Source of the DNA: Macrothele yani
Lineage: Eukaryota > Arthropoda > Arachnida > Araneae > Macrothelidae
DNA length: 64,000 nucleotides
Assembly (NCBI GenBank): GCA_039090855.1
Contig: CM077007.1
Coordinates: forward strand, 17,471,515-17,535,514
Reading direction: 5' to 3'
The notes beneath the pieces are model-generated. The model was not told the DNA's origin, searched no databases, and saw only the letters and a program-made list of their open reading frames with translations. Positions within the stretch are counted from its first letter, which is position 1. Each line of letters opens with the position of its first letter. Both the position numbers and the translations under genes were made by a program. Below are positions 54,186-64,000 of the stretch, one piece after another.

Positions 54186-54226
54186 AAAGCTGTCAAAGCA
54201 CACTATTTGCCAAAAAAGAAAATGAA
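52905..54226 (+). pseudogene. LINE 3' end with restriction-like endonuclease signature
   Basis: A thumb-like region reads KLNARSITRAINRYAVPVLT then FGIMKWITTELEEIM. After frame breaks a zinc-finger-like CRQCHQAPETILHITAGC is followed by NRHNEVSRILHQKLARK. A further piece reads THNPPDVILGNKEKSAYLTD then IAV, matching PD...(D) of a PD-(D/E)XK nuclease. That order (CCHC, RHN, PD) is typical of R2/R4/NeSL-type elements. Many stops. A SINE1 at 53940-54183 interrupts it just before EKLSKH. Confidence 0.7.
53940..54183 (+). mobile_element. SINE1 copy inside the LINE fossil
   Basis: Head slightly shortened (AGCCCCGGTGGCGCAGTGG), long poly(A) tail. TSD GAAAAGCTGT at 53930-53939 and 54184-54193. Confidence 0.95.
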
Positions 54227-54414
54227 ACACCCAAAGGAATCGCCCACTCCACATGAAAATTGGTATGTGCATTGTACGTGTATAGGAAAGGAAATGATTG
54301 CAATTTCAGACCAGTTGGGCCATTTATTCGGATAAAACAGCTACACAAGTTGGACAAGTCACTACGTTGTAGCGGATGGACGTGTTTTCCCGGCATGGCA
54401 TAGACGCATATACA

Positions 54415-55705
54415 GGGGTTGTCCAAAATAATGGAAACACCTCGCTGAAAACAGTGACTTTGGTATGAGCTGCTTTTTGAGTAAAACGAACATGTAGCTA
54501 CAATTTTTTTGTAAAAAAGTGTTGCTTATAATCTCAAGGGTCTGTGTGATTGCATTGTAAATCGGTGTTTGCATAATTTCGTTCCAGGTGAAGTCACAAT
54601 GAGTGACCTGTCGGAGTTCCAAAGAGGGCAGATTGTGGGAGACAGTCTTGTTGATGCGTCGGTAACTACAGCGGAACAATTATTGGGGGTATCGAGAGAT
54701 ACCGCGTCGAAGGTCATGACAGTATACAAAGTTCACGACACAACATCATCTGAGAGACACAACTGTGGAAGGAATACCAAACTCACTGCGAGAGACAGGA
54801 GGACATTAAAGAGGATTGTGACCGCAAGAAGGAAGACCACGGCGACGAAAGTGACTGCTGATCTTAATGCACATCTCCAAAACCCAGTGTCGACCCATAC
54901 TGTGCGAAAGGAATTGCATAAGCACAATATTTACGTCAGAGCCGCGATTGCAAAACCTCTGGTGTCACAGATGAATATGAAACGGAGACTACAGTGGTTC
55001 CACGAACATAAAACGGAGACTACAGTGGTTCCACGGACATAAAACGTGGACTGTAAATCAGTGGAAACATGTCTTGTTTTCCGATGAATCAAGTTTCTCA
55101 CTATTCCCCACCACAGGACGGGTTTACGTGTGGAGAACCCCCGCAGAAGCCTACAACCCAGACTGTCTCCTTCTTACAGTGAAGCATTGGGGCGGTTCCT
55201 TAATGGTTTGGGCTGTGATCTCGTGGTTTGCATCAGGTCCCATTATCACCTTACACGGATGGATCACTAGCGGTGACTATGTCACTCTTTTGGCCGACCA
55301 TGTGGATCACTAGCAGTGACTATGTCACTCTTTTAGCGCAGATATTGTTTCCGTCAGAGGATTGCACCTTTCAAGATGATAATGCCCCCGATTCACAAAA
55401 GTCGAACTGTTCAATCATGGTTTGAGGAACATGAGGGTGGAGTTGCACACATTCCCTGGCCTGCACAATCACCGGACTTAAACATCATTGATCCCCTGTT
55501 GTCTGTGTTGGAGAACAGAGCGATCCCGTTGTCCTCCTCCGGAGCCTCTCAAGGAATTGGAGCAGTTTCTGCAGGAAGAATGGTACAACACACCACTTAC
55601 CACCATCCAGAACTTATATGCGCCCATTCCAAGGAGGATTCAAGCAATTTTAAACGCCAAGGGTGCTCCCACACTGTTCACGGAAAGTGTTATGAGATAT
55701 AACAT
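54415..55705 (+). mobile_element. Tc1-like transposon fossil nested in another Tc1
   Basis: The left end is ACAGGGGTTGTCCAAAATAA. The transposase begins MSDLSEFQRGQIVGDSLVDA at 54599, then VSRDTASKVMTVYK, LTARDRRTLKRIVTARRKTT, KHVLFSDESSFSLFPTTGRV (Asp 1), GGSLMVWAVISWFASGPIIT, a decayed DDNAP (Asp 2) and SPDLNIIDPLLSVLENR. Here the catalytic Glu is Asp. Two short tandem duplications (about 31 bp near 55005-55045 and about 47 bp near 55258-55350) break the frame. The flanks (54392-54414 and 55706-55925) belong to an MPRRRIR-family Tc1. Confidence 0.85.
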
Positions 55706-55925
55706 GCCAGATGGTGTCCAAATTGCGGGCCAGTTAGCCGGCATTCCGGGATGAGCATAGGTGGGGTCCCATCATATCGCAAACATGTTCGATCGGTGAG
55801 AGGTCTGGCGATCAGGCTAAGCGTGGAAGGGTGTCGCCATTACGGAGGTAGGTCTGGGAGAGTTGTGCCATGTGTGGTCGGGCATTATCCTGTTTAAAAA
55901 TTGCTAGGTGATGCTGCGACACTCT
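55706..55925 (-). pseudogene. MPRRRIR-family Tc1 fragment
   Basis: TGCCAGATGGTGTCCAAATT, CATATCGCAAACATGTTCGA and TCGGGCATTATCCTGTTTAA match 17411-17980 in the same orientation. The left piece of the same element (GGCATGGCATAGACGCATA) is at 54394-54412. Confidence 0.75.
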
Positions 55926-55929
55926 AGTT

Positions 55930-56885
55930 TCTTTGCTGTCCCGTCCGAGGGAATCACTTTTCTGCGAAGGGATGTGAAGTAGGGAGCACGCGGAAGTGTC
56001 GGACAGAAAGAAGGCAGTTAAAAAAAATTGCCCACTTTTCTGCGAAGGCCTGGACAGGGTTGTAAAGGTGGTGTCGCGTAGTGGCCGAGATGTGATGGAA
56101 TAAAAAAGTAAGATCGGATCGACGCTCTGGGAGAAAGCAGTTGGTAAGGTTTCTCTCCGGGGTTGTGGAAATGGTGGTAGAAGAAGTATCTGCTGTTTTC
56201 AAAGCAGAATGAAAAAGGTCAGAAGCGAAAACTTAGTATCGAGATAACTGACGAGAATCCTAATAAAGTAGTAATAAGTAGAAACGGATCATCAAGTTAG
56301 CAATACAAAGAAATCAGGACAAAGCTGCAAGATCTTTCTCATAACGTCATGGAATAAACATTCATCATGCAAAAGAACAAAAGAAGAATCTTAATTTTAG
56401 CTGGTATTTTATTTATTTGTTTTATGATCGGGGGGGGGGATACAGGTAAAAATACGAAACTTCTAAAGCCATTCACAAGCGAAGGTCAAACGAACAGTTG
56501 ACACAGGACACTGAAACATAATTCAGTGAACAGCCTTGTAACAGGAGAACTGTAGAAATCTTTATAGTGAAGAATGATATAAAACTGGGATTTTTTTTTC
56601 CTTACAACTACACGTGGTTTTTCTGTGCTGTTTTTATCTCTCGTTTAAGTGCTTCCCTAAATAAGGCACAAGCAACTAAGTATTAATATGGTTGCTGAAG
56701 CAGAAGTTAATATTTTCGCAAATCTTTTGTGCATGCTGAAATGATTCAGAAGTTTATCTGCAAATTGCGTAGCACACTAAATGAAGACGTACACACGTTT
56801 TATGGTTGTAATGATTGGCTTGAAAAGCATGCTTTAAACAAGAAAAATTAAAAAATAAACAGGCTGCTATGTACACAGACTTCAA
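55930..56885. other. Intergenic DNA
   Basis: Direct repeat of CTTTTCTGCGAAGG at about 55947 and 56035. No gene was recognised. Confidence 0.45.
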
Positions 56886-56889
56886 GTTA

Positions 56890-58166
56890 CAGAGGGTGAG
56901 TCGAAAGTTTGGCAATATTTGCATAAACGCATGTGCTGCGGCGGGTATGTCACGTGTTTAAACTAGTTCAAATAGCTCACTGCTGTCAGTCGAAAGGGAT
57001 ATAAAGTGGTAGCCATTGCATTGCATGTCGTCGTTCTGTCTGTGGTTGGGACGCCTAAAAGATGAACAGCCAGATCCGGCTACTTAGGGAACTTTTGCTT
57101 CACGAGTTTGAAGTGGGTTATAACACTTCTCAAGTAACACAAAACTTTGTAATGCGAAAGGGGAAGGTTCCGTGGACCACAGCGCCGTAACCAGATGTTC
57201 CAAGAAATTTCGCTCAATGACAGAAACCTCGACGATCCGCGAAGCTCAGGTAGGCTTCGAACCGTGGATTCGGAGGTCGTGAGCCAGTCCGTAGAGGCAA
57301 ATCCGACAACCAGCACTCGGAGATTATCAGGCGAGCTGGGCATATCTCGTTCCACCGTGGTTTGTCACCTTCAGGACCTCTGCAAGGTCTACAGGAGTTG
57401 CCGCATTGTCCCTCACGAACTGACGCCAGCAGAAGCAAACCACCGAGTGAAAGTGTGCACGAAACTCCTAGAAAACCAGCGCGATGTACGTTTCATCAAG
57501 AGAATTGTTACGTGCGATGAAAAGTGGGTCTATTTCCGTAATCCTAGCACACAACGGCAGTGGTTGAGCCCGGGCCAGCTTCCTAAACCTGTTGCCAAAC
57601 GCGGGCGCTTCGAGAACAAGGTCATGCTTTGCGTTTGGTGGAATTTCGAGGGGATAATCCATTACGAATTTGTTTCAGACGGTTGACCATCAATGCCAGC
57701 CTCTGCTCTGAACAGCTGGAGCGGTTGTATGCCGTTTTGGAGGAGAAGTATTCCCCACTGGTGAACAGAAAGCGCGCTCTCCTACAGTAGGACAACGCTC
57801 GGCCTCATACCGCGCAAACGACCCGGGCAAAACTCCAAGAACTTGAGGGCATCGAACTGATGCCACACCCAGGATATAGTCCGGATCTTGCCCCGTCGGA
57901 TTATTACTTGTTACGGTCCATGGCCCACTTCCTTCGCATGTGGCACTTCAACAAGCAGGAGGAGTTGGCAGCTGGGGTGAAGAAGTTCTTCATCTCGAAG
58001 GTCAAGAACTGGTACCGCCGCGGAATCAAATAACTGTTTGACAGATGGCTAAAGACGGTGCAACACGATGGCCTATACTTTGAATGCTAGTCAGCTTTCA
58101 TCGTAAAGGTACGCATGAAGACACAAAGTGATCCAAATAATGCAAAACTTTCGACTCTCTCTCTGT
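56890..58166 (+). mobile_element. mariner (SETMAR-type) pseudogene
   Basis: The ends CAGAGGGTGAGTCGAAAGTT and AACTTTCGACTCTCTCTCTG are inverted. The transposase starts MNSQIRLLRELLLHEFEVGY at 57062 and breaks frame. It reads SLNDRNLDDPRSSGRLRTVD, RLSGELGISRSTVVCHLQDL, IVTCDEKWVYFRNPSTQRQW (Asp 1) and ENKVMLCVWWNFEGIIHYEF. After another break it gives DNARPHTAQTTRAKLQELEG (Asp 2) and HPGYSPDLAPSDYYLL (Asp 3), ending LFDRWLKTVQHDGLYFEC. Frameshifts and nonsense codons (one just before DNARPH) inactivate it. Its size (about 1.28 kb) is full length. Confidence 0.9.
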
Positions 58167-58169
58167 AAA

Positions 58170-58395
58170 CAAAAAACGTGCATTATGGTGTAAGATCAGG
58201 GTCGTAGCCAGGCAGACAAGTTGGGAGGGGCTGCTGATGATTGAGGTTGGGCAAAAGATATAAAAGAGACGGGCATGGACTGTAGTGTGGGTCGCTAGGT
58301 CGGGCAAAAGGACACTCCGCTCGGGCGCCTCGGGTTCTGGCCCTCCTCAAGTTACAGCCCTGTTGAAGATATTTCAAGGTAAAGCTGAGGAATTC
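58170..58395. other. Intergenic DNA
   Basis: Nothing was recognised. Confidence 0.45.
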
Positions 58396-58400
58396 ATGTA

Positions 58401-59821
58401 CACTGCTGGCCACCCAAAATGCAACACCAAAAAGGACACGAGATAGCAAAGCCAGATTTACTGTAGACATTACAGCAGATTCAAAGATGAAACGATTGAG
58501 CTTACTGGCCCGTGCGACTTGCGGAACACGCAGACATCAGTAGTTCGTGTGGCCCAAATGGCCGGCAATAACGGCCGCTACACGCCGCGGCATCGAACGA
58601 AAGACGCTTTGGATGTGTGCTTGGGGTATGTCGGTCCAGCCTGCTTCCACACGTTGTCACAGTTCATCAGGCGTAGCCGCGGGTGGTGCTTGCCGGCCAC
58701 TCGGTTGCCGATCAGCGACCAGACGTGTTCGATGGGCGACATATCGGGAGAACAGGCGGGCCACGGCAGCAGTTACACCTGGTGGGCCGTGAAGAATTGT
58801 TGCACGATGCGTGCCATGTGCGGGGGCGCATTGTCCTATTGAAACGTGGCCGCTGGCAGGTCCTGCAGGTAAGGGCCGCTGGCAAGTGCTACAGGCTTCA
58901 AAACGTCAGAGATGTAGCTGTGGCTTTTGAGTGTACCAGCGATGCGTACCAGAGGGGTGCGGGTGTCATATCCAATTGCGCCCCAAACCATAACGCCAGG
59001 CGACGGACCGGTATGGCGATGCATAATGCAGGCGTCATACAGTCTCTCGTCGCGGTGCCGCCACACGCGGATCTGACCATCGTGGTGTTGCAGGCAGAAA
59101 CGGGATTCGTCGGAGAAGATAATGTCGTGCCATTCCGTAGTCCAGGAGCGGTGTTCAACGGCCCACTGCCGCCGCACTCGCCGGTGGTGTAACGTCAATG
59201 GTAATCGGAGCAATGGGCGCCGTGCGACAAGTTCCCGCTCCTGCCGACGACGTCGAACTGTGCGTGTTGACACAGGTTGTTGCGCAACACACCCTAATTC
59301 CTGCGCTAACGTTCGTAATGTGGCGGTGTGAGCCGTCAATGCCCGCCGCACAATATGCCGGTCCTCTCGTTCGGTGGTGTGCCGCAGCTGCGGCAATCGC
59401 TCACGTCGGTCCGTCCATCCGTCCCTCCTGCACCCACCGAATCCATACTCGCCTCACTGTGGCGTGATGTCGTACCACACGGGCGCCGATGTCTCGGTAC
59501 GATAAACCGCTGTCGCGATAAGCCACTATTCGTCCTCTGTCGAACTCCGAAACGTGCTTTAATGATTGCCGTATTCTGCGACGAGGCATCAGGAAGCTTC
59601 CCACCCACAGGTCCGGCAGCACAACACGCTTTCACTACTTACACCCCGCCTTCTGTGCACCCTTCTTATAGTGCTTCTCAGTGGCGTGCCGGGCGCACAT
59701 GATTTGCATATGCTCTGCAATGCTAATCGTTTGCATGTCCTCTCGCGGGCGACGCATGCTGCGAATTTCAGGCCAATCGGATGCTTCCTTCTTGGTGTTG
59801 CATTTTGGGTGGCTAGCAGTG
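58401..59821 (-). mobile_element. Tc1-like transposon (CACTGCTGGCC family), copy without SINE
   Basis: Inverted termini as in 26820-28437, flanked by TA. The transposase on the minus strand starts MPRRRIRQSLKHVSEFDRGR at about 59589, then SYRDIGARVVRHHATVRRVW and a break near 59400. It continues TEREDRHIVRRALTAHTA, DIIFSDESRFCLQHHDGQIR (Asp 1), VMVWGAIGYDTRTPLV, LPAATFQ-stop-DNAPPHMAR (nonsense just before Asp 2) and SPDMSPIEHVWSLIG (Glu). It shows where the SINE went into the 27-kb copy. Confidence 0.92.
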
Positions 59822-60084
59822 TAAATGCTAACTGCTATTGACATGTCCTATATGTTAATAAAAAAGACTAATACTAAAAAATTAAAAGGTGTGTGTTGCG
59901 CTCCTTCAAACGGAGAGTTATTGAGATTTTTCAATGGGGAAGATGTGAGAGAAAATTTAGGGGATATTGGATGGGTGTTGACGGAGGGGTGTATAAATCC
60001 TTAGCCGCTTCGTATTGTAAAAAGAAATCTTGCCGACATGTTGTATGTCGTAAACTTGCTTGTTAAATGAGTCTCTTTATTATT

Positions 60085-62339
60085 AGCACGTCTTTTGTAA
60101 AAAAAGATCGTGCTTATGTTATCGGTTTGTCCGTCCGTCATTCTGTACCCACGGTATCTCTGCAACTATTAGTCCGATTTTAAAAATTCTTTTTGCATTC
60201 GAAAGCTTGAAATATGCAAATGATGATCCTTCATTTCGCTTTTTTTTTTACGATGTTCAACTTCGCTGCTAGAGGGCGTAAATGCAGATGATGTCGAATT
60301 CAAAAATACGTTTTATTCCACATATTTGCTTCTAAACATCCGATTGAAAAAATTATTTTACCTTTCGATTCCATTTATGTCGAAGAGTATTTTAGATATA
60401 GCTTCTTTTTCAAATTACGCATAGATTTTCCGCTAGGGGGCGTAAAAGTAAATTACATTTTTCCCGATAACTCTTCTTCTAAAACTCCGATTTGAAAAAA
60501 AAAATTATTCAGCGGATACATTTCCTAATGGAAAATCTTTTGCATATAATTTCGAATTTTTTGTAAAGAATACTTTGGCCACCAGAGGGCGTAGGTGTTA
60601 ATTTTCGCTTCTGATGTATTTGCCATAAAATCTGAGCTTCTAAAATATCGATTGAAAAAATTCTTTCGTGGACTGATGCCACTCACATCGATAAACCTTT
60701 TTGGAATATTTTCTTCCTAAAATATTCCACAGTTTCTCCGCCAGGGGGCGTAGATGTATATCTTATTTTTGTCAATATCTCGACTTCTAGGAGTCCGATT
60801 TGAAAAATTCCTTCTTTGTTGGATAGTGTTTTCCGTGTGACATGATTTTCATATAATTTCAAAATTTTCAAGTAATTCATAGACTTTCCGCTAGGGGGCA
60901 TAAAGGTAAATTGCGTTTCGCCCTATATCTCTGCTTCTAAATCTCCGATCTAAAAAATTCTTTCTGCATCGGATACAGCTCCAGATGGGAAATCGTTTGC
61001 ACATAATTTCTAATTTTTGTAAAAAAATTGTTTGGTAACCAGGGGGCGTAAACCTTAATTTCCGCTTCTGATGTATTTCCAGCGAAATATGAGCTTCTAA
61101 ATTCTCGATTGAAAATAACATCGTTTGTAGACCAATACTACTCATGTCGACAAACCTTTTAGAAACATTTTCTTCTTAAAATAATACACGGTTTCTACGC
61201 CAGGGAGCGTAGATGCATATATTATTTTTGTCAATATCTCGACTTCTAAGAGTCCGATTTAAAAAATTCCTTCTTTGTTAGATAGTGTTTCTAGTGTGGC
61301 ATGTTTTTCCTATAAGTTCAAAATTTTCAAGTAAGTCATAGACTTTCCGCTGGGGGGCGTATAGGTAAATTGCGTTTTCCCCTATATCTCTGCTTTTAAA
61401 TCTCCGATCTGAAATATTCTTTCTGCACCGGATACAGCTCCTGATGGGAAATCCTTTGCACGTAATTTCAAATTTTTGTAAACAATTGTTTGGCCACCAG
61501 GTGGCTTAAGTCTTAATTTCCGCTTCTGATGTACTTGCAGCAATATGTGAGCTTCTAAAATCTCGATTGTAAAAAAGTATTTTGTGGACCGATACTACTC
61601 ATGTCGACAAACATTTTAGGAACATTTTCTTCTTGAAATAATGCATGCCTGGCGTAGATGTATATCTTATTTTTGTCACTTAAGAGCAAAACTGAAGACT
61701 AATGTCAATATCTCTACTTCTAAGAATCCGATTTGAAAAATTCCTTCTTTGTTGGATAGTGTTTCCGATGCGAAATGTTTTTTCTATAAATTCAAAATTT
61801 TCAAATAAATCATAGACTTTCCTCTAAGGCGCAGAATGGTAAATTGCGTTTTCTGCTCCTAAAACTCCGATTTGAAAAATTCTTCGTGTATGGCATACAA
61901 GACCTAACGAAAAATATTTTTCACATAATTTCTAATGTTTGGTAAAGAATGGTTTGACCACCAGGGGTCATAAGTGTTAATTTCTGCTTCTGATGTATTT
62001 GTAGCAAACTCTAGGCTCCTGAAAACTCGACTAAATTTTTTTTTTCTTGGACTGATACTGCTCATATGGATAAACCTTTTGAGAATACTTTCTTCCTAAA
62101 ATAATGCATGGTTCTCCCACCAGGGGACGTAAAGAGTCACATCTTATTTTTTTCGGTATCTCTGTTTCTAAGAGTTCGTAAGCTCACGATTCCGTTTACA
62201 GCAATATCTGAGGGATTAAAAACCCGATTGAAAAACTTCTTTCTTCGGTCAGATACTATTGTTTTCCATACCGGTTCCATTGACTTTGAATAGCTTTGAT
62301 AAATTTAATTTGTGTCAGAACGGATTCAAAAGACGTGCT
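60085..62339. repeat. Tandem-array element, copy 2 (~150-bp monomers, ~455-bp higher-order unit)
   Basis: The same boundaries as 23415-25549: AGCACGTCTTTTGTAAAAAA then GATCGTGCTTATG at the left, CAAAAGACGTGCT at the right, with ATTACACCCGAAAATTCGG beyond. Three monomer types alternate: one with GGATACAGCTCC, one with GACCGATACTACTCATGTCG, one with TTCTTTGTTGGATAG. GGATACA-type landmarks near 60510, 60970, 61427 and 61890 give a period of about 455 bp. It is better preserved than copy 1. Confidence 0.88.
61679..61702 (+). mobile_element. 24-bp micro-insertion of the RT-element terminus
   Basis: The segment CTTAAGAGC...GAAGACTAA equals the terminal 24 bases at the right ends of RT-element copy B (about 10107-10130, reverse strand) and, with one difference, copy A. 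TGTCA occurs at 61674-61678 and again at 61703-61707. Paralogous monomers at about 60770 and 61220 have TTTTTGTCAATATCTC uninterrupted. Confidence 0.85.
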
Positions 62340-62365
62340 TATTACACCCGAAAATTCGGCGTCAT

Positions 62366-63050
62366 CTTTTTTGTTTTATTCTTTTATCTCCGGCTCATTA
62401 ATATTTGTGCATTTTAACATTTTCACTCATTTGAAAAGTATGAATCAAAGTTGTTGCTCAAATCGTTATATGTAAAACCCAATTATCCACAGATTCTTTA
62501 GAAGTTGTTTGAAATTTCCATTGTTTTTCCCCATTTCTATTTATTTTAACTTTGTTTATTTTGAAGAAGAAACAGCCACGAAAAAGTATAACTGAAATAC
62601 GTATTTTCAATGATGGAAGAAATAACCTCACATATTCATTCGTGAAATAAAGACTGAAAAAGGTATCACGAACATATGTCAGAAACACCCGTGACAAGAG
62701 GTAGTAAATAGTTCTAGTAGCTCTGATGTTATCGTGAATCTAGCTTTCAAGCGTAAACATTTGCATATATTGATCCAACTTACAATGCTGCTCATCTGGA
62801 AACTAACGCCTCAATACCTGAATGGACCAGAATACACACATTGTTCAGTGGCATGCCAACTCATGATACATGTGGTGAGTGCGTCTTATTTAGGCAAATG
62901 AATGCATCAAAACTTGAGCGTGTCAGTTTCAGTAATGAGCAGAGTTCAATTTCATGAGAACTGATTATATAGGTGACCATCAGGACCTGGATTTTGATGA
63001 CCTAAACATTTCCTTAAAATTCAGAAAAAATACCCCTTAAACCGAAAAAG
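62366..63050. other. Intergenic DNA
   Basis: Nothing was recognised. Confidence 0.45.
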
Positions 63051-63056
63051 AAAAAC

Positions 63057-63130
63057 AGGTTGAGCGTCCCTTATCCGAAAATCCCCAAAACCGAGAACCT
63101 CCGAAATCCGAAACTTTTTTGGAGCGCCGG
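63057..63130 (+). mobile_element. pogo/Tigger-like terminus
   Basis: CAGGTTGAGCGTCCCTTATC followed by CGAAATCCGAAA resembles pogo/Tigger-type inverted termini. A partner end was not found, and a GTAGGGATGGGCAAACCAAT sequence at 63265 looks like a separate hAT-type start. Confidence 0.4.
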
Positions 63131-63309
63131 CATAACGTTACAAATGGAAAATTTCAGAAAGCTGTCGGAAGAATCCCAGGCATTGCGCAGTCTCTGCGAA
63201 CTCCTCCGTTTATGACACGTGACCTCAGATAACGTGGGTGAAGGTCTGGCGCTCTGTTCTGTCGTAGGGATGGGCAAACCAATTCTTTCGATTCGACTCA
63301 CGAAAACAA

Positions 63310-63715
63310 TTCTTATGTTGGCATAACCAGTGAACGATTTCCTCAGGGCATGACTCGCGAATCGATTTTGAGCGGGATCCGTTTATGTCGTTCTTTGAAT
63401 CTTCTGGCTCAGGGAATGATTTTCAGTTTAAATTTATACCCATATAGCACAGTAACGTTGTTTGAACATAGAAATTAGGTTTCGGTAATTTATAATTGGC
63501 TTCTGATTGATTCAAAACTTTTTTAAAACTTTGAATGAGATTAATAAATGTACTTTGAAACAGTGGAAGTTTTGGAACGTTTCTGAAACAATCAAATAAA
63601 GTTTATATGTGTCTTGAGATCTTGGAGTTTTTAAAAGGATTTTAAAACGTTGAAATCGAGCTCAGCTTTTAACACCATATCCTCATCACTGGTGTTCTCT
63701 CTCTTGACAAGTCCA
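63310..63715. other. Intergenic DNA
   Basis: Possible remainder of the hAT-like element (self-complementary GATTCG-rich stretch 63283-63420). No gene was recognised. Confidence 0.35.
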
Positions 63716-63726
63716 ACGGTATCTCA

Positions 63727-64000
63727 ACAAGTTCTGTTCCTCCAGTTTCCTCTGAACCTGGCTTCCTCCTTCAATACTTGATAGCTTCCTGTGCCCATGA
63801 TATAATCAAGCATCTTTAGTCGTCTCCTTCTTCTTGGTCGCTTTCCTTCAATTTTCCCTTCTATCATTATTTTCAATAGGCTGTCTCCTTTTAACGCATG
63901 TCCTATCCAGTTATATTTTATTTTTCTTATGGTTCTTAGAGTATTCCTTTCTTCTTCAATTCTTTGCAACACTTCATCATTGATAATTTTTTCAATCCAC
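63727..64000 (-). pseudogene. LINE ORF2 C-terminal fragment, runs off the window
   Basis: On the minus strand the frame reads VLQRIEEERNTLRTIRKIKY, NWIGHALKGDSLLKIMIEGK, KRPRRRRRLKMLDYIMG and YQVLKEEARFRGNWRN. 'EER.tL.TI..Rk..WiGH' and 'IeGKi.GKRprGRrr..mLD' are the conserved C-terminus of RTE/Jockey-type non-LTR retrotransposon proteins. The upstream RT would lie beyond position 64000. Confidence 0.8.

Overview
The window is AT-rich, repeat-dominated DNA from a metazoan nuclear genome, most likely an invertebrate. An arthropod, perhaps a chelicerate, is my guess from the mix of mariner, Tc1 and tRNA-derived SINE families, but the species cannot be fixed from this sequence. There are no prokaryotic operons, ribosomal RNA genes, CRISPR arrays or convincing functional tRNA genes. 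Nearly every long open frame belongs to a transposable element or is an artefact of a SINE read in an open frame. One short stretch (12902-12972) looks like a host coding exon.

Layout. 1-3.9 kb: a pogo/jerky-like helix-turn-helix scrap, a Tc1 tail and otherwise featureless AT-rich DNA. 3.9-10.1 kb: two adjacent copies of a reverse-transcriptase (RT) element with very long inverted repeats; copy B (6248-10130) carries the RT gene on the minus strand and copy A (3888-6217) is non-coding. 10.4-20.7 kb: two mariner copies of one family, two Tc1-like elements broken by SINEs, and copies of three tRNA-derived SINE families. 22-25.6 kb: a Tc1 fossil, then a tandem-repeat element rich in a CTCF-core-like motif. 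26.8-36 kb: several Tc1-like fossils, an almost full-length one at 26820-28437, and a hairpin-bearing SINE family. 36.2-49.5 kb: two paralogous pieces of a Penelope-like GIY-YIG endonuclease region, two palindrome-flanked tRNA-like SINEs, a 1-kb multimeric SINE array, a 5'-truncated RTE-type LINE, a foldback MITE and a G+C-rich minisatellite. 50.2-58.2 kb: a second minisatellite, a mariner deletion derivative, a LINE tail with a PD-(D/E)XK-like signature, a Tc1 nested in another Tc1, and a SETMAR-type mariner. 58.4-64 kb: a third copy of the 27-kb Tc1 family, the second copy of the CTCF-motif array, hAT/pogo-like termini and the tail of a LINE running off the right end.

The elements do not form one pathway. 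They record nested insertion history: SINEs sit in Tc1, mariner, LINE and Penelope-like bodies with clear target-site duplications (TSDs), and one MITE sits in a SINE. The strongest unexplained signals are: (1) the RT element pair, whose inverted arms carry matching copy-specific variants; (2) the palindromic SINE showing the same arm covariation; (3) a 24-bp micro-insertion of the RT element terminus with a 5-bp TSD and an internal empty-site paralogue; (4) the ~150-bp periodic CTCF-like motif arrays; and (5) a head-to-tail SINE multimer inside one TSD.
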